Source: Metalysinibacillus jejuensis
GTDB lineage: Bacteria; Bacillota; Bacilli; Bacillales_A; Planococcaceae
Direction of reading: 5' to 3'
Assembly (NCBI RefSeq): GCF_003057615.1
Contig: NZ_QAFW01000002.1
Location: 1-64,000, forward strand
DNA length: 64,000 nucleotides
Shown: positions 11,258 through 20,459 of the stretch, in pieces
Layout of the letters: every line of letters begins with the position of its first letter
Position numbering within the stretch: position 1 is the first letter of the stretch
Position numbers and translations under genes: made by a program
Notes under the pieces: generated by a model
What the model saw: only the letters and a program-made list of their open reading frames with translations
What the model was told of the DNA's origin: nothing
The model's database searches: none

Positions 11258-11614
11258 ATGAATAAGCGTCAACGCATTAAAAAAAATACAGATTTTCAAA
11301 AAATTTTTAAACGAGGGAAATCTTTTGCGAATCGGCAATTTGTCGTCTACCTTTTGCCCAATGCAGATACTGAGACATACCGTGTAGGATTATCTGTTAG
11401 CAAAAAATTAGGCAATGCTGTAAAACGTAATCAGATTAAACGCTATATTCGTCAAAGTATCTTAGAAATGAATGATGAGATAAAACCGCATACGGACTAT
11501 GTTATTATCGCTAGAAATCCAGCGTCCACAATGAATTTTCATGAAGTAAAGAAAAGTTTAACGCACGTACTCCGTGTTGCAAAAGCTATTAAGCCCACCA
11601 AACAGGAGGAGTAA
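11258..11614 (+). CDS. rnpA: Ribonuclease P protein component
   Basis: 118 aa. Protein subunit of RNase P, which with the RNA subunit trims tRNA 5' leaders. The basic N-terminus ([20 protein letters not shown]) and the conserved [11 protein letters not shown] helix that contacts the RNA are present. It starts at ATG after AAGTAGGTG. Length is normal. It is downstream of rpmH and 128 bp upstream of yidC. Confidence 0.97.
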   Translation: MNKRQRIKKNTDFQKIFKRGKSFANRQFVVYLLPNADTETYRVGLSVSKKLGNAVKRNQIKRYIRQSILEMNDEIKPHTDYVIIARNPASTMNFHEVKKSLTHVLRVAKAIKPTKQEE

Positions 11615-11742
11615 GTTGTGACGTTTTAGTATAAACGCTAGTTAACGAGTAAATTTGTATTGTTAGTAGAGTAAAAGCTACAAAACATGATAGAATAACC
11701 TCGAACAATATGAAGTAATTGATTCAAGTAGGAGGAAGCGGT

Positions 11743-12492
11743 TTGAAAAAACGACTTTGGATAATGCTGACTTTGGTTGCTGCAACAGTTGTACTTTCTG
11801 GTTGTACCGAGTTCAAAGAACCTATCTCAGCAGATAGCAAAGGATTTTGGAATGAGTTTATTGTTTGGCCACTCGTTTCAGTAATTAAATACTTTGCTGA
11901 TTTACTTGGCTCTTATGCTTGGGGGATTATTATTGTAACGATTATTATTCGTTTAGCAATTTTACCTCTCATGATTAAGCAAACGAAGAGCGCGAAACAA
12001 ATGCAAGAAATACAGCCAAAAATGGAAGAGTTAAAGAAAAAATACGCTTCTAAAGACCAAGAGACGCAGCAAAAGTATCAACAAGAGATGATGAAGCTGA
12101 TGTCGGAGTCAGGCGTAAACCCATTAGCAGGTTGTTTACCAATTTTAGTACAAATGCCAATTTTAATTGGTTTCTATCATGCGATTAGTCGTATGAATGC
12201 CACACCAGATGCCTTTGAGTTAGGTAGTTTCTTTATGTTCCCACTAGCAGAACCTAGTATAATTTTAGCGATTACAGCTGGTTTAATTCAGTACATCGTA
12301 TTATTTACAGGTCCAGCTATGAACAATTCAAATCCACAAATGAAAATGATGTTATATATTATGCCATTAATGATTATCGGTTTTGGTATGGTATTACCAG
12401 CAGCCCTTTCACTATATTGGGTTATTGGTAACTTATTCACATTTGTGCAAAACTTATTTATTTACAAGCCTTGGAGAAAAGAAGACAAGTAA
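11743..12492 (+). CDS. yidC: Membrane protein insertase YidC/SpoIIIJ (lipoprotein)
   Basis: 249 aa. Inserts proteins into the cytoplasmic membrane alone or with SecYEG. The N-terminus is a lipoprotein signal peptide ending in the lipobox LSGC, then about five membrane segments, including the conserved LPLMIKQTKSAKQMQEIQP cytoplasmic region and the GCLPILVQMPILIG segment. I chose the TTG at 11743 because AGGAGG lies 6-7 nt before it and translation gives LKKRLWIML, a proper signal peptide; an upstream TTG at 11719 would precede the ribosome site. SpoIIIJ in spore formers also acts in sporulation; here the housekeeping role is sufficient. Confidence 0.95.
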   Translation: MKKRLWIMLTLVAATVVLSGCTEFKEPISADSKGFWNEFIVWPLVSVIKYFADLLGSYAWGIIIVTIIIRLAILPLMIKQTKSAKQMQEIQPKMEELKKKYASKDQETQQKYQQEMMKLMSESGVNPLAGCLPILVQMPILIGFYHAISRMNATPDAFELGSFFMFPLAEPSIILAITAGLIQYIVLFTGPAMNNSNPQMKMMLYIMPLMIIGFGMVLPAALSLYWVIGNLFTFVQNLFIYKPWRKEDK

Positions 12493-12518
12493 CTTGTACT
12501 ACAGGAGGAGCGAAATAA

Positions 12519-13205
12519 GTGAAACAGATTACGCAAATAGGCGCTACGACAGAAGAAGCGATCTCATTAGCGTTACAAAAGCTTGGCGTTGCCCGTGAAC
12601 GAGTAAATCTTGAAATTTTGCAAGAAGGTAGAAAAGGCTTTTTAGGTTTTGGTACGCGTCCCGCAGAAATACGTGTGACATTAATTGAACAACCATCAGA
12701 AGAGAAACATGTAGAACCTCAATCTGCACCACCAGTAGAAACGCCTAGTCAAACAGTAGACCCATTATTAGCTACTGGTCAATATATTCAACATATTGCA
12801 CAAGCAATGGGAGCTGAAGATACGACGGTAGAGGTGAGGGAGCAGGGAAAACGTATTCATTTTCAAGTGGAAAGTGCAAAAGCTGCATTAATTATAGGCA
12901 AGCGAGGACAAACTTTAAATGCTATCCAAGAATTAGCGCAACTTATGCTGAATCAAGAAGTGAAGCAATATAAAACAGCGCTAGTAGATGTAGGCAATTA
13001 TCGCGCGAAGCGTAAGGAAGCATTAGAACAATTAGCTCACCGCGTAGCAGACCGTGTGGCAGACACAGGTGCCACCCATAAGTTTGAGCCGATGCCTGCG
13101 ATGGAAAGAAAAATTTTGCATAATGCATTAGCCCACCGCTTAGATGTAGAAACGTATTCTGAAGGGAAAGAGCCACGACGTTATTTGGCCGTAAAAAAAT
13201 TGTAA
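12519..13205 (+). CDS. jag: RNA-binding protein Jag/KhpB
   Basis: 228 aa, GTG start after AGGAGGAGCG. Domains in order: Jag-N (1-50, with KGFLGFGTRPAEI), a Pro/Gln linker (65-85), a KH domain (about 95-150, with IIGKRGQTLNAIQ) and an R3H domain (about 155-225, with AKRKEALEQLAHRVADR). KhpB binds RNA and in streptococci influences cell elongation and division. It lies 26 bp downstream of yidC, its usual partner, and is followed by a terminator. Confidence 0.95.
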   Translation: MKQITQIGATTEEAISLALQKLGVARERVNLEILQEGRKGFLGFGTRPAEIRVTLIEQPSEEKHVEPQSAPPVETPSQTVDPLLATGQYIQHIAQAMGAEDTTVEVREQGKRIHFQVESAKAALIIGKRGQTLNAIQELAQLMLNQEVKQYKTALVDVGNYRAKRKEALEQLAHRVADRVADTGATHKFEPMPAMERKILHNALAHRLDVETYSEGKEPRRYLAVKKL

Positions 13206-13209
13206 TGGA

Positions 13210-13245
13210 AATGCCGACAATGGATTTGGATTGTCGGCATTTTTT
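13210..13245 (+). terminator. jag terminator
   Basis: Perfect 12-bp stem AATGCCGACAAT/ATTGTCGGCATT, 8-nt loop, then a T run. It closes the rnpA-yidC-jag transcript. Confidence 0.92.
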
Positions 13246-13316
13246 ATGTTTGCTTAGCTTTAGCTTTATGATAATTTGTGCTAATCTAAGTAGCTAGGAA
13301 GAAAGAACGGCATTAG

Positions 13317-13335
13317 TTATACACAGTGTGGATAA
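13317..13335. promoter_or_regulatory. Inverted DnaA-box pair upstream of mnmE
   Basis: TTATACACA (13317-13325, one mismatch) is followed after one base by perfect TGTGGATAA (13327-13335), giving two boxes face to face 21 bp before the mnmE start. They could link mnmE transcription to DnaA level or titrate DnaA. I recall a DnaA-binding region upstream of trmE (mnmE) in B. subtilis, which would make this conserved. Confidence 0.6.
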
Positions 13336-13356
13336 CTTAAATGAGGAGGACAATAC

Positions 13357-14742
13357 ATGTATTTTGATACAATTGCAGCGATTTCTACACCGATGGGTGA
13401 AGGAGCAATCGCGATTGTGCGTTTAAGTGGGGATAAGGCTGTGGAAATCGCAGATCGCATCTTTAAATCTCCCGCTAATAAATCATTACAACATCATGCA
13501 TCACATACGATACACTACGGTCATTTAATTGATCCAAAGAGCAAAGAAGTAGTTGAAGAAGTAATGTTATCTTTAATGCGTGCACCTCGAACGTTTACAC
13601 GAGAAGATGTAGTAGAAATTAACTGTCACGGAGGTTTAACTTCAGTTAATCGCGTTCTAAAGCTTGCCTTAACAAATGGTGCTCGTTTAGCAGAGCCTGG
13701 TGAGTTTACTAAGCGTGCATTTTTAAATGGTCGTATCGATTTATCGCAGGCTGAGGCAGTGATGGATTTAATTCGTGCGAAAACAGACCGCGCGATGAAC
13801 GTAGCTTTAAATCAAATGGACGGTAAATTATCACGTTTGATTGGGCAACTACGCCAAGCATTGCTAGAAATACTTGCGCAAGTAGAAGTTAATATTGATT
13901 ACCCTGAGTATGATGACGTAGAAGAAATGACAATTCCTATGTTAGTAGAAAAATGCGAATTTGTACGCACGGAGATTGATCAACTACTGCAAACTTCATC
14001 GCAAGGTAAAATTTTGCGTGAAGGGCTATCAACCGTAATTATTGGTCGCCCGAATGTTGGTAAATCGTCACTTTTAAATAGCTTAGTACAAGAAAATAAA
14101 GCCATTGTAACTGATATCGCAGGTACGACTCGTGATATTATAGAAGAGTATGTTAACGTCCGTGGTGTTCCGCTACGTTTGGTAGATACAGCAGGTATTC
14201 GTGATACAGAAGATATCGTAGAGCGGATTGGTGTTGAAAAATCACGTCAAGTGTTGCGTGAGGCTGATTTAATATTATTTATGATTAATGGAGCTGAACC
14301 ATTAGGAGACGAAGATCGCCGCTTATTTGAAACGATTGAACCAATGGATTATATTGTAATTGTTAATAAAACCGATTTACCACAACAAGTTGACTATGCT
14401 GAAGTACAAGCATTAGCAGGTGAGCGCCGTGTTGTGACAACATCACTTTTAGAAGAACAAGGCGTTATGGATTTAGAAGAGGCAATTGCTTCGCTCTTCT
14501 TTGAAGGTAATGTTGAAGCCGGAGATTTAACATACGTGTCCAATGCACGTCATATTGCACTATTGCATCAGGCAAAAGATGCGGTAGAAGACGCACTTGA
14601 AGGGGCGCACGCAGGTGTGCCAGTAGATATGGTGCAGATTGATGTGACGAGAACATGGGAAATCCTTGGAGAAATTATAGGAGACACTGTACAAGAAAGT
14701 TTAATTAACCAACTGTTTTCACAGTTTTGTTTAGGGAAATAA
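13357..14742 (+). CDS. mnmE: tRNA modification GTPase MnmE
   Basis: 461 aa. With MnmG it installs the carboxymethylaminomethyl (or aminomethyl) group on wobble uridine 34 of certain tRNAs, using a folate-derived one-carbon unit. The N-terminal folate-binding domain (1-120), helical region and inserted G domain are in order: G1 GRPNVGKSS (230-238), [19 protein letters not shown]. It ends in the invariant CLGK with the catalytic cysteine. It lies 27 bp upstream of mnmG. Start ATG after GAGGAGG. Confidence 0.98.
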   Translation: MYFDTIAAISTPMGEGAIAIVRLSGDKAVEIADRIFKSPANKSLQHHASHTIHYGHLIDPKSKEVVEEVMLSLMRAPRTFTREDVVEINCHGGLTSVNRVLKLALTNGARLAEPGEFTKRAFLNGRIDLSQAEAVMDLIRAKTDRAMNVALNQMDGKLSRLIGQLRQALLEILAQVEVNIDYPEYDDVEEMTIPMLVEKCEFVRTEIDQLLQTSSQGKILREGLSTVIIGRPNVGKSSLLNSLVQENKAIVTDIAGTTRDIIEEYVNVRGVPLRLVDTAGIRDTEDIVERIGVEKSRQVLREADLILFMINGAEPLGDEDRRLFETIEPMDYIVIVNKTDLPQQVDYAEVQALAGERRVVTTSLLEEQGVMDLEEAIASLFFEGNVEAGDLTYVSNARHIALLHQAKDAVEDALEGAHAGVPVDMVQIDVTRTWEILGEIIGDTVQESLINQLFSQFCLGK

Positions 14743-14769
14743 TCCGAATAGAGAAGGGAAGATACGAGC

Positions 14770-16671
14770 ATGCCAACACAATTTGAGGCAGGCACGTTTG
14801 ATGTCATTGTAATTGGTGCAGGACACGCAGGAGCCGAAGCAGCTTATGCTTCAGCTAAAATGGGTGCCAAAACACTAATGTTAACGATAAATTTAGATAT
14901 GATTGCTTTTATGCCATGTAACCCATCGATTGGGGGACCAGCGAAAGGTATTGTTGTTCGTGAAATTGACGTCCTTGGCGGCTTAATGGCGCAAGTAATC
15001 GACCGTACGCATATTCAAATGCGTATGTTAAATACAGGTAAAGGCCCTGCTGTGCGTGCATTGCGTGCACAAGCTGACAAAGTACTTTATCAACAAGAGA
15101 TTAAGCGTGTTTTAGAAGAACAAGAAAACTTAAAAATTCATCAAGCGATGGTGGAAGAACTTATCGTGGAAAATGATGAGGTACAAGGTGTCATTACACA
15201 AATTGGTGCCATTTATCGTGCTAAAAAAGTTATCGTAACGACTGGGACATTTTTACGCGGAGAAATTATTATTGGCGATATTAAATATTCAAGTGGACCG
15301 AATAATCAGCAGCCATCAATTAAATTAGCCGATAGTATTAAAAACTTAGGTTTTGATATGGTACGCTTTAAAACGGGAACACCACCACGTGTTAACAACC
15401 GTACGATTGATTATAGTAAAACAGAAATTCAACCGGGTGATGACGTACCGCGTGCTTTCAGCTATGAAACAACCGAATTTATTATGGACCAGCTACCATG
15501 CTGGCTAACTTATACAAGTCCAGAAACACATGAAATTATCGAGGAAAACCTTCACCTATCACCGATGTATTCAGGCATGATTAAAGGTAAAGGGCCACGA
15601 TACTGTCCGTCCATCGAAGATAAAATTGTACGTTTTAATGACAAGCCGCGTCACCAAATCTTTTTAGAGCCAGAAGGACGCAATACACGCGAAGTTTACG
15701 TACAAGGCTTATCCACAAGCTTGCCTGAGCATGTGCAACATCGTTTAATTGCCTCTGTTCCAGGGTTAGAAAAAGCAGAGATGATGCGTGCAGGCTATGC
15801 GATTGAATACGATGCGGTTGTACCTACACAACTATGGCCAACGTTAGAAACAAAAAAAGTGAAAAACTTATACACAGCAGGTCAAATTAACGGTACATCT
15901 GGCTATGAAGAAGCCGCAGCACAAGGTTTAATGGCAGGTATTAATGCTGCAGCTAGTTTACTCGGTAAGCCGGAGCTCATTTTAAGCCGTTCAGAAGCTT
16001 ATATTGGCGTGTTAATTGATGATCTTGTAACAAAAGGTACGAGTGAGCCTTATCGCTTATTAACATCACGTGCGGAGTATCGTTTATTGTTGCGTCATGA
16101 TAATGCGGATATGCGTCTGTTAGAAAAAGCTTATACGATTGGCATGATTGAGCAGGAGCGTTATGATAAATTTGTTATTAAGCGCCAACAAGTAGCTGAA
16201 GAAATTGAGCGATTACGCACTGTTTTTGTTAAGCCAAATGAAGCAACACAAGCAGCAATTCAAGCAGCAGGTGGCACAGCTTTACGTGACGGTATTCGGG
16301 GATCAGATTTATTAAAACGTCCAGAAATGCACTATGATGTAGTGGCGTCATTAATTCCAGAGCCAGCACATGCTGAGCTATCTGAAGAAGTAAAAGAACA
16401 AATTGAAATCCAACTTAAATATGAAGGCTATATTACAAAAGCTTTAGGTGAAGTGGAAAAACTTCATAAAATGGAAGGTAAAAAAATTCCAGAAAACATT
16501 GATTATGATGCAATTTCAGGGTTAGCAACCGAAGCGCGCCAGCACCTTAAAGAAGTTATGCCGCTAACACTAGCGCAAGCTTCTCGTATATCGGGCGTTA
16601 ACCCTGCAGATATTTCGATTTTACTCGTCTATTTAGAACAAGGTAAAATTGCGAAAGTCCAAGCAGAATAG
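14770..16671 (+). CDS. mnmG: tRNA uridine-34 modification enzyme MnmG
   Basis: 633 aa FAD-dependent partner of MnmE. The FAD-binding Rossmann motif [10 protein letters not shown] is at residues 16-25; the family signatures [15 protein letters not shown]-like ([13 protein letters not shown]) and [13 protein letters not shown] are present and the C-terminal helical domain is complete. Length is normal. A perfect DnaA box (15709-15717) lies inside the gene. A weak hairpin (16683-16709, GGCGAGC/GCTCGTC) followed by a short T run may partly terminate transcription before rsmG. Confidence 0.98.
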   Translation: MPTQFEAGTFDVIVIGAGHAGAEAAYASAKMGAKTLMLTINLDMIAFMPCNPSIGGPAKGIVVREIDVLGGLMAQVIDRTHIQMRMLNTGKGPAVRALRAQADKVLYQQEIKRVLEEQENLKIHQAMVEELIVENDEVQGVITQIGAIYRAKKVIVTTGTFLRGEIIIGDIKYSSGPNNQQPSIKLADSIKNLGFDMVRFKTGTPPRVNNRTIDYSKTEIQPGDDVPRAFSYETTEFIMDQLPCWLTYTSPETHEIIEENLHLSPMYSGMIKGKGPRYCPSIEDKIVRFNDKPRHQIFLEPEGRNTREVYVQGLSTSLPEHVQHRLIASVPGLEKAEMMRAGYAIEYDAVVPTQLWPTLETKKVKNLYTAGQINGTSGYEEAAAQGLMAGINAAASLLGKPELILSRSEAYIGVLIDDLVTKGTSEPYRLLTSRAEYRLLLRHDNADMRLLEKAYTIGMIEQERYDKFVIKRQQVAEEIERLRTVFVKPNEATQAAIQAAGGTALRDGIRGSDLLKRPEMHYDVVASLIPEPAHAELSEEVKEQIEIQLKYEGYITKALGEVEKLHKMEGKKIPENIDYDAISGLATEARQHLKEVMPLTLAQASRISGVNPADISILLVYLEQGKIAKVQAE

Positions 16672-16733
16672 AACACAAATATGGCGAGCGCTAGCAGTAG
16701 TTGCTCGTCATCTATTTTTAAAGGAGACGTGAC

Positions 16734-17450
16734 ATGAACGAACAACAGTTTATCGAAGCCTTACGTGCTAAGGGGATTGAGTTAAGTCCAACGCAAATTG
16801 CTCAATTTAGAAAGTACTTCGAGTTATTAGTAGAGTGGAACGAAAAAATGAATTTGACAGCAATTACTGAAGAAAAAGAAGTTTATTTAAAGCACTTCTA
16901 TGATTCAATTAGCGCAGCATTTTACTATGATTTTACGAAAGTGACGACCGTTTGCGATGTAGGAGCAGGCGCGGGTTTTCCGAGCTTGCCTATTAAAATT
17001 TGTTATCCACATCTTGAAGTAACAATTGTGGATTCTTTAAATAAACGCATTACATTTTTAAATCACTTAAGTGAAGAATTAGGTTTTCAAAATACAAACT
17101 TTGTACATGCTCGTGCAGAAGAGTTTGGTCAAAATAAAAAGTATCGCGAAACATTTGATGTCGTTACTGCTCGTGCAGTTGCGAGATTGTCTGTACTATC
17201 TGAGCTCTGCGTTCCTTTAGTAAAACAAGGTGGACAATTTGTGGCATTAAAAGCAGCAGCAGGTCAAGAGGAGCTAAAGGATGCTACACAGGCTATTAAA
17301 CTGTTAGGGACAACCCTTGTAGATAGCCATGAATTCACACTACCTATAGAAGAAAGTGAACGTACGTTATACGTATTTGATAAAGTGAAAAATACACCGA
17401 AAAAGTATCCACGTAAACCAGGAACACCTAATAAAACACCAATTCAATAA
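16734..17450 (+). CDS. rsmG: 16S rRNA (guanine-527-N7)-methyltransferase
   Basis: 238 aa. Methylates G527 in 16S rRNA using S-adenosylmethionine; loss gives low-level streptomycin resistance in other bacteria. The SAM-binding motif [13 protein letters not shown] lies at about residues 79-91 and the whole Rossmann-like fold is present. The ATG follows AAGGAGACGTGAC. It follows mnmG and precedes noc, as in Bacillus. One perfect DnaA box (17003-17011) lies in the gene. Confidence 0.97.
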   Translation: MNEQQFIEALRAKGIELSPTQIAQFRKYFELLVEWNEKMNLTAITEEKEVYLKHFYDSISAAFYYDFTKVTTVCDVGAGAGFPSLPIKICYPHLEVTIVDSLNKRITFLNHLSEELGFQNTNFVHARAEEFGQNKKYRETFDVVTARAVARLSVLSELCVPLVKQGGQFVALKAAAGQEELKDATQAIKLLGTTLVDSHEFTLPIEESERTLYVFDKVKNTPKKYPRKPGTPNKTPIQ

Positions 17451-17526
17451 AAGAGACGATGTACTTTTTTGAGATTATCCGAAATAATAGAGTAAGAGAT
17501 AGTTTAGAGAAGGTGGTGCCAATTGG

Positions 17527-18399
17527 ATGAAAAGTCCATTCTCACGATTTTTCGGAGGCGGCAGTAAGGAAGAGCCTCAAAAAACAGAGGAAGCGGTGAA
17601 CGAAGCGGAAAAGGTTATACATATCGCTATCGACAACATTGTGCCAAACCGTTTCCAACCGCGGACAATATTTGATGAGGAAAAGATTGACGAGTTAGCA
17701 CGTACGATTCATACGCATGGTGTTATACAGCCGATTGTCGTGCGTAGTACTAATGATGAGCAATACGAAATTATTGCAGGTGAACGAAGATTTCGTGCGA
17801 TGAAAAAATTAGCATGGCAAGAAGTACCAGCAATCGTACGTATAATGAATGACAAAGAAACAGCTTCTGTAGCGCTCATTGAAAATTTACAGCGTGAAGA
17901 ACTAACCGCTATTGAAGAAGCCGTAGCTTATCAAAAATTATTAGAGTTACATGATTTGACACAAGAGGCGTTAGCACAGCGTTTAGGTAAAGGACAATCG
18001 ACAGTAGCTAATAAATTACGATTATTGAAGCTACCACAAGCTGTTCAGGATGCTATTTTACAGCGCCAAATTACTGAACGTCATGCACGGGCTATTATTA
18101 CAGCGAAAGAAGAGTCGCTTCAGCTTGAGCTATTAGAGAAAACGATTGCTGAAGGATGGAATGTAAGGCAGTTAGAGGAGCAAGTGCATAGCTTGCTTTA
18201 CCCTAATGAAGAAGAAGCACCAGTGCGTAAGAAAAAAGCACGTCGTAAAGTAGTAAGCCGCGATGTTAGAATTGCCTTAAACACGATTCGACAGTCATTA
18301 ACGATGGTCAGCGATAGCGGTATTCAAGTGAAAACAGAAGAAGAAGATACAGAGGAGTATTATCAGATTACTGTTAAAATACCAAAAAAGAAAAAGTAG
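17527..18399 (+). CDS. noc: Nucleoid occlusion protein Noc
   Basis: 290 aa ParB-family CTPase/DNA-binding protein that blocks division over the chromosome. The N-terminus [12 protein letters not shown] is the short amphipathic membrane-targeting helix typical of Noc and absent from ParB; next come the ParB-type nucleotide motif GERRFRA (85-91), [14 protein letters not shown], a helix-turn-helix (about 145-170), and a basic C-terminal dimer domain. In B. subtilis it recognises a palindrome (ATTTCCCGGGAAAT); I found no such site in this window. It is followed by a terminator rather than soj. Confidence 0.94.
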   Translation: MKSPFSRFFGGGSKEEPQKTEEAVNEAEKVIHIAIDNIVPNRFQPRTIFDEEKIDELARTIHTHGVIQPIVVRSTNDEQYEIIAGERRFRAMKKLAWQEVPAIVRIMNDKETASVALIENLQREELTAIEEAVAYQKLLELHDLTQEALAQRLGKGQSTVANKLRLLKLPQAVQDAILQRQITERHARAIITAKEESLQLELLEKTIAEGWNVRQLEEQVHSLLYPNEEEAPVRKKKARRKVVSRDVRIALNTIRQSLTMVSDSGIQVKTEEEDTEEYYQITVKIPKKKK

Positions 18400-18403
18400 T
18401 GAA

Positions 18404-18440
18404 GAGGGGCATACCATTGCGTGTGCTCCTTATTTTTTTG
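18404..18440 (+). terminator. Terminator between noc and parB, where soj would lie
   Basis: An 11-bp stem with three G-U pairs (GAGGGGCATAC pairing with GTGTGCTCCTT), a CATTGC loop and seven T. Only 29 bp separate it from the parB start, so there is little room for a parB promoter unless it overlaps the hairpin or parB depends on read-through. Confidence 0.75.
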
Positions 18441-18469
18441 TTAAACTAACAAGTATTGGGGGGAGCGTA

Positions 18470-19297
18470 ATGCGTGATACGATAAAACAAGCACCAAATG
18501 CTTTTTTTCAAGAAGATACGGTTCGTGCAGAAGATCCAATTATGACAGTGCGCTGTCGACAAGTTAAACCTAACCCATTTCAACCACGTCGTTATTTTGA
18601 TGAGCAAGCCTTAGATGAGTTAGCGCGTTCAATTGCTATTCATGGCATATTACAGCCAATTATTGTGCGAAAAAACAAGCAATATTATGAAATTGTTGCA
18701 GGAGAGCGTAGATTTCGAGCATCGCAACTTGCAGGGTTACAAGAAGTGCCTGTAATTGTGCGTGACTTCGATGAAAAAGAAATGATGGAGTTAGCGCTAC
18801 TTGAAAATTTACAACGCGAAAATTTAACACCTATTGAGGAAGCGGAGGCTTATGAGGCGCTAATCCAACATCTTGGTTTTACACAGGAGCAATTAGCTGA
18901 ACGTGTAGGAAAAAGCAGACCACATATCGCGAATCATCTTCGTTTGTTAAAGCTTCCACAGACTGTGCGTAACTTTGTGGATAGTGGCGAATTGTCGATG
19001 GGACATGGCCGCGCACTAGCGGGGGTAAAGTCAGCAACACAAATTGAACAACTTGCGCAACTCGCGTTAGCTAAAAAATTAAATGTAAGGCAGCTAGAGC
19101 AACTCGTTAAAGAACGTGCGCCCAAAAACAAAGCTAAGCGTTCAACAGAGCTACAAGCAGTAGAAGCCATATTGCAAGAAAGCTTAGGAACGAAAGTAAC
19201 GATTAGAAGAAGCAAGAAAAAAGGCACGGTAGAAATTGATTTCTATTCCTCAGAAGAATTACAACAACTTGTGGATAAATTACTAGGAGAGGAGTAA
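18470..19297 (+). CDS. parB: Chromosome partitioning protein ParB/Spo0J
   Basis: 275 aa CTP-dependent DNA clamp that loads at parS and recruits SMC. Motifs in order: NPFQPR, the CTP motif GERRFRA (78-84), ENLQRENLTPIEEAEAY, a helix-turn-helix with KSRPHIANHLRLL that reads parS, and the C-terminal dimer domain. The N-terminus reads MRDTIKQAPNAFFQED. Relatives start with a KGLGKGxxALF motif that stimulates ParA; here only the NAFF part is recognisable and the Gly/Lys part is gone. No parA lies between noc and parB. Start ATG follows GGGGGAGCG. One perfect DnaA box lies near the 3' end (19270-19278). Confidence 0.95.
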   Translation: MRDTIKQAPNAFFQEDTVRAEDPIMTVRCRQVKPNPFQPRRYFDEQALDELARSIAIHGILQPIIVRKNKQYYEIVAGERRFRASQLAGLQEVPVIVRDFDEKEMMELALLENLQRENLTPIEEAEAYEALIQHLGFTQEQLAERVGKSRPHIANHLRLLKLPQTVRNFVDSGELSMGHGRALAGVKSATQIEQLAQLALAKKLNVRQLEQLVKERAPKNKAKRSTELQAVEAILQESLGTKVTIRRSKKKGTVEIDFYSSEELQQLVDKLLGEE

Positions 19298-19300
19298 ATA

Positions 19301-20197
19301 ATGAATATTTTACAGACGTTATGGCATCAATTTTCAAGACGCTTTATGGATAAGTTAACATCAGAGGCTTTTTGGGATCATTTATTTGAAGTGAGCATTC
19401 GTATTACGTTAATTGTGTTACTCGCATGGATTGTTGTGCAAGTGGGCCGCTTCATTATTCGGAAAGTCTTTCGATTACGCGCAAACTTGCCGGGTAATCA
19501 TACGGAGCGCCGACGCAAAACAATCGAGCGTTTATTACAAAGCATCATTGCTTATGTCGTTTACTTCTCAGCAATTATGGCCTCCCTATCAGCAGTAGGT
19601 ATTAATATTGCTGGTTTATTAGCGGGTGCTGGTATCGCAGGTTTAGCGATTGGTTTTGGTGCACAAAGTTTAGTAAAAGATGTGATTACTGGTTTCTTTA
19701 TTATTTTCGAAGATCAATTTGGTGTGGGTGATTATATCCAAGTTGGTGGCCGTGAAGGTACCGTAATGGAAATAGGTTTGCGCACGACAAAGGTAAAAGG
19801 AAATTTTGGGGAGATGCATATTATTCCTAATGGTGCTATTACAGATGTTATTAACTACTCGCTCGCTAACTCTATCGCAAATATTGATTTTACGTTAGGG
19901 TATACGGCAGATATCGAAAAAGCAGAGCGTTTAATTCGTACTTATTTAGCGACCTTGCCTGAAAAGAATGACAACATTGTTACAGTACCTACATTACTTG
20001 GGGTACAAAATATGGGCGTAGGAGAAATGACTTGGCGTATTTCTGTAGAAACATTGCCGCTTCAACAGTATGCTGTGTCTCGTATGATACGCAAAGACTT
20101 AATCACATTGTTTGAAGAAAATAATATTGATTTACCTTATCCTAAAATGATGGTTTATGATAAGAATACAGTGAGCAAAAAAGGAGGAGCAGAGTAA
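19301..20197 (+). CDS. Small-conductance mechanosensitive channel, MscS family
   Basis: 298 aa. Releases solutes during osmotic downshock. Three predicted membrane segments (about 28-50, 75-95, 98-125); the third is the Gly/Ala-rich pore helix (AGLLAGAGIAGLAIGFGAQSL). The soluble beta domain (VGDYIQVGGREGTVMEIGLRTTKV) and alpha/beta C-terminal domain follow. It lies 3 bp after parB and overlaps the next gene by one base, so the three are co-translated. MscS homologues occur at this locus in other Bacillales. Confidence 0.93.
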   Translation: MNILQTLWHQFSRRFMDKLTSEAFWDHLFEVSIRITLIVLLAWIVVQVGRFIIRKVFRLRANLPGNHTERRRKTIERLLQSIIAYVVYFSAIMASLSAVGINIAGLLAGAGIAGLAIGFGAQSLVKDVITGFFIIFEDQFGVGDYIQVGGREGTVMEIGLRTTKVKGNFGEMHIIPNGAITDVINYSLANSIANIDFTLGYTADIEKAERLIRTYLATLPEKNDNIVTVPTLLGVQNMGVGEMTWRISVETLPLQQYAVSRMIRKDLITLFEENNIDLPYPKMMVYDKNTVSKKGGAE

Positions 20198-20397
20198 TGG
20201 ACAAAGCGTTTCACTTACACGATGTAGTGGAAATGAAAAAGCCGCATCCGTGCGGCGTAAATGCTTGGAAAATTATTCGGATGGGTGCTGATATTCGCAT
20301 TAAATGTGAAGGATGTCAGCATAGTGTAATGATTCCGCGGCGAGATTTCGTCAAGAAAATGAAAAAAGTTATTGTGGCAGCACCACAAGCTGATTAG
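20197..20397 (+). CDS. DUF951 family protein (YyzM-like)
   Basis: 66 aa. Small conserved Firmicutes protein of unknown function. It has a PHPCG motif (Cys19), a CEGC pair (37-40) and the phrase DFVKKMKKV; the cysteines and histidines could bind a metal but this is not shown. The start codon overlaps the mscS stop (TAATG), so translation is coupled. In Bacillus this family lies beside ychF as here. Confidence 0.88.
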   Translation: MDKAFHLHDVVEMKKPHPCGVNAWKIIRMGADIRIKCEGCQHSVMIPRRDFVKKMKKVIVAAPQAD

Positions 20398-20459
20398 ACT
20401 TTTAGTGGAGTTATCAATATAATAGTACCGATTAGAAAATGAGGAAGGTTGTGTCTTTC

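Noticed and set aside
17527-18399. Noc gene as a second ParB
   Set aside because: The N-terminal membrane-binding helix SFSRFFG-like sequence and position before parB identify Noc; the following gene is the ParB.
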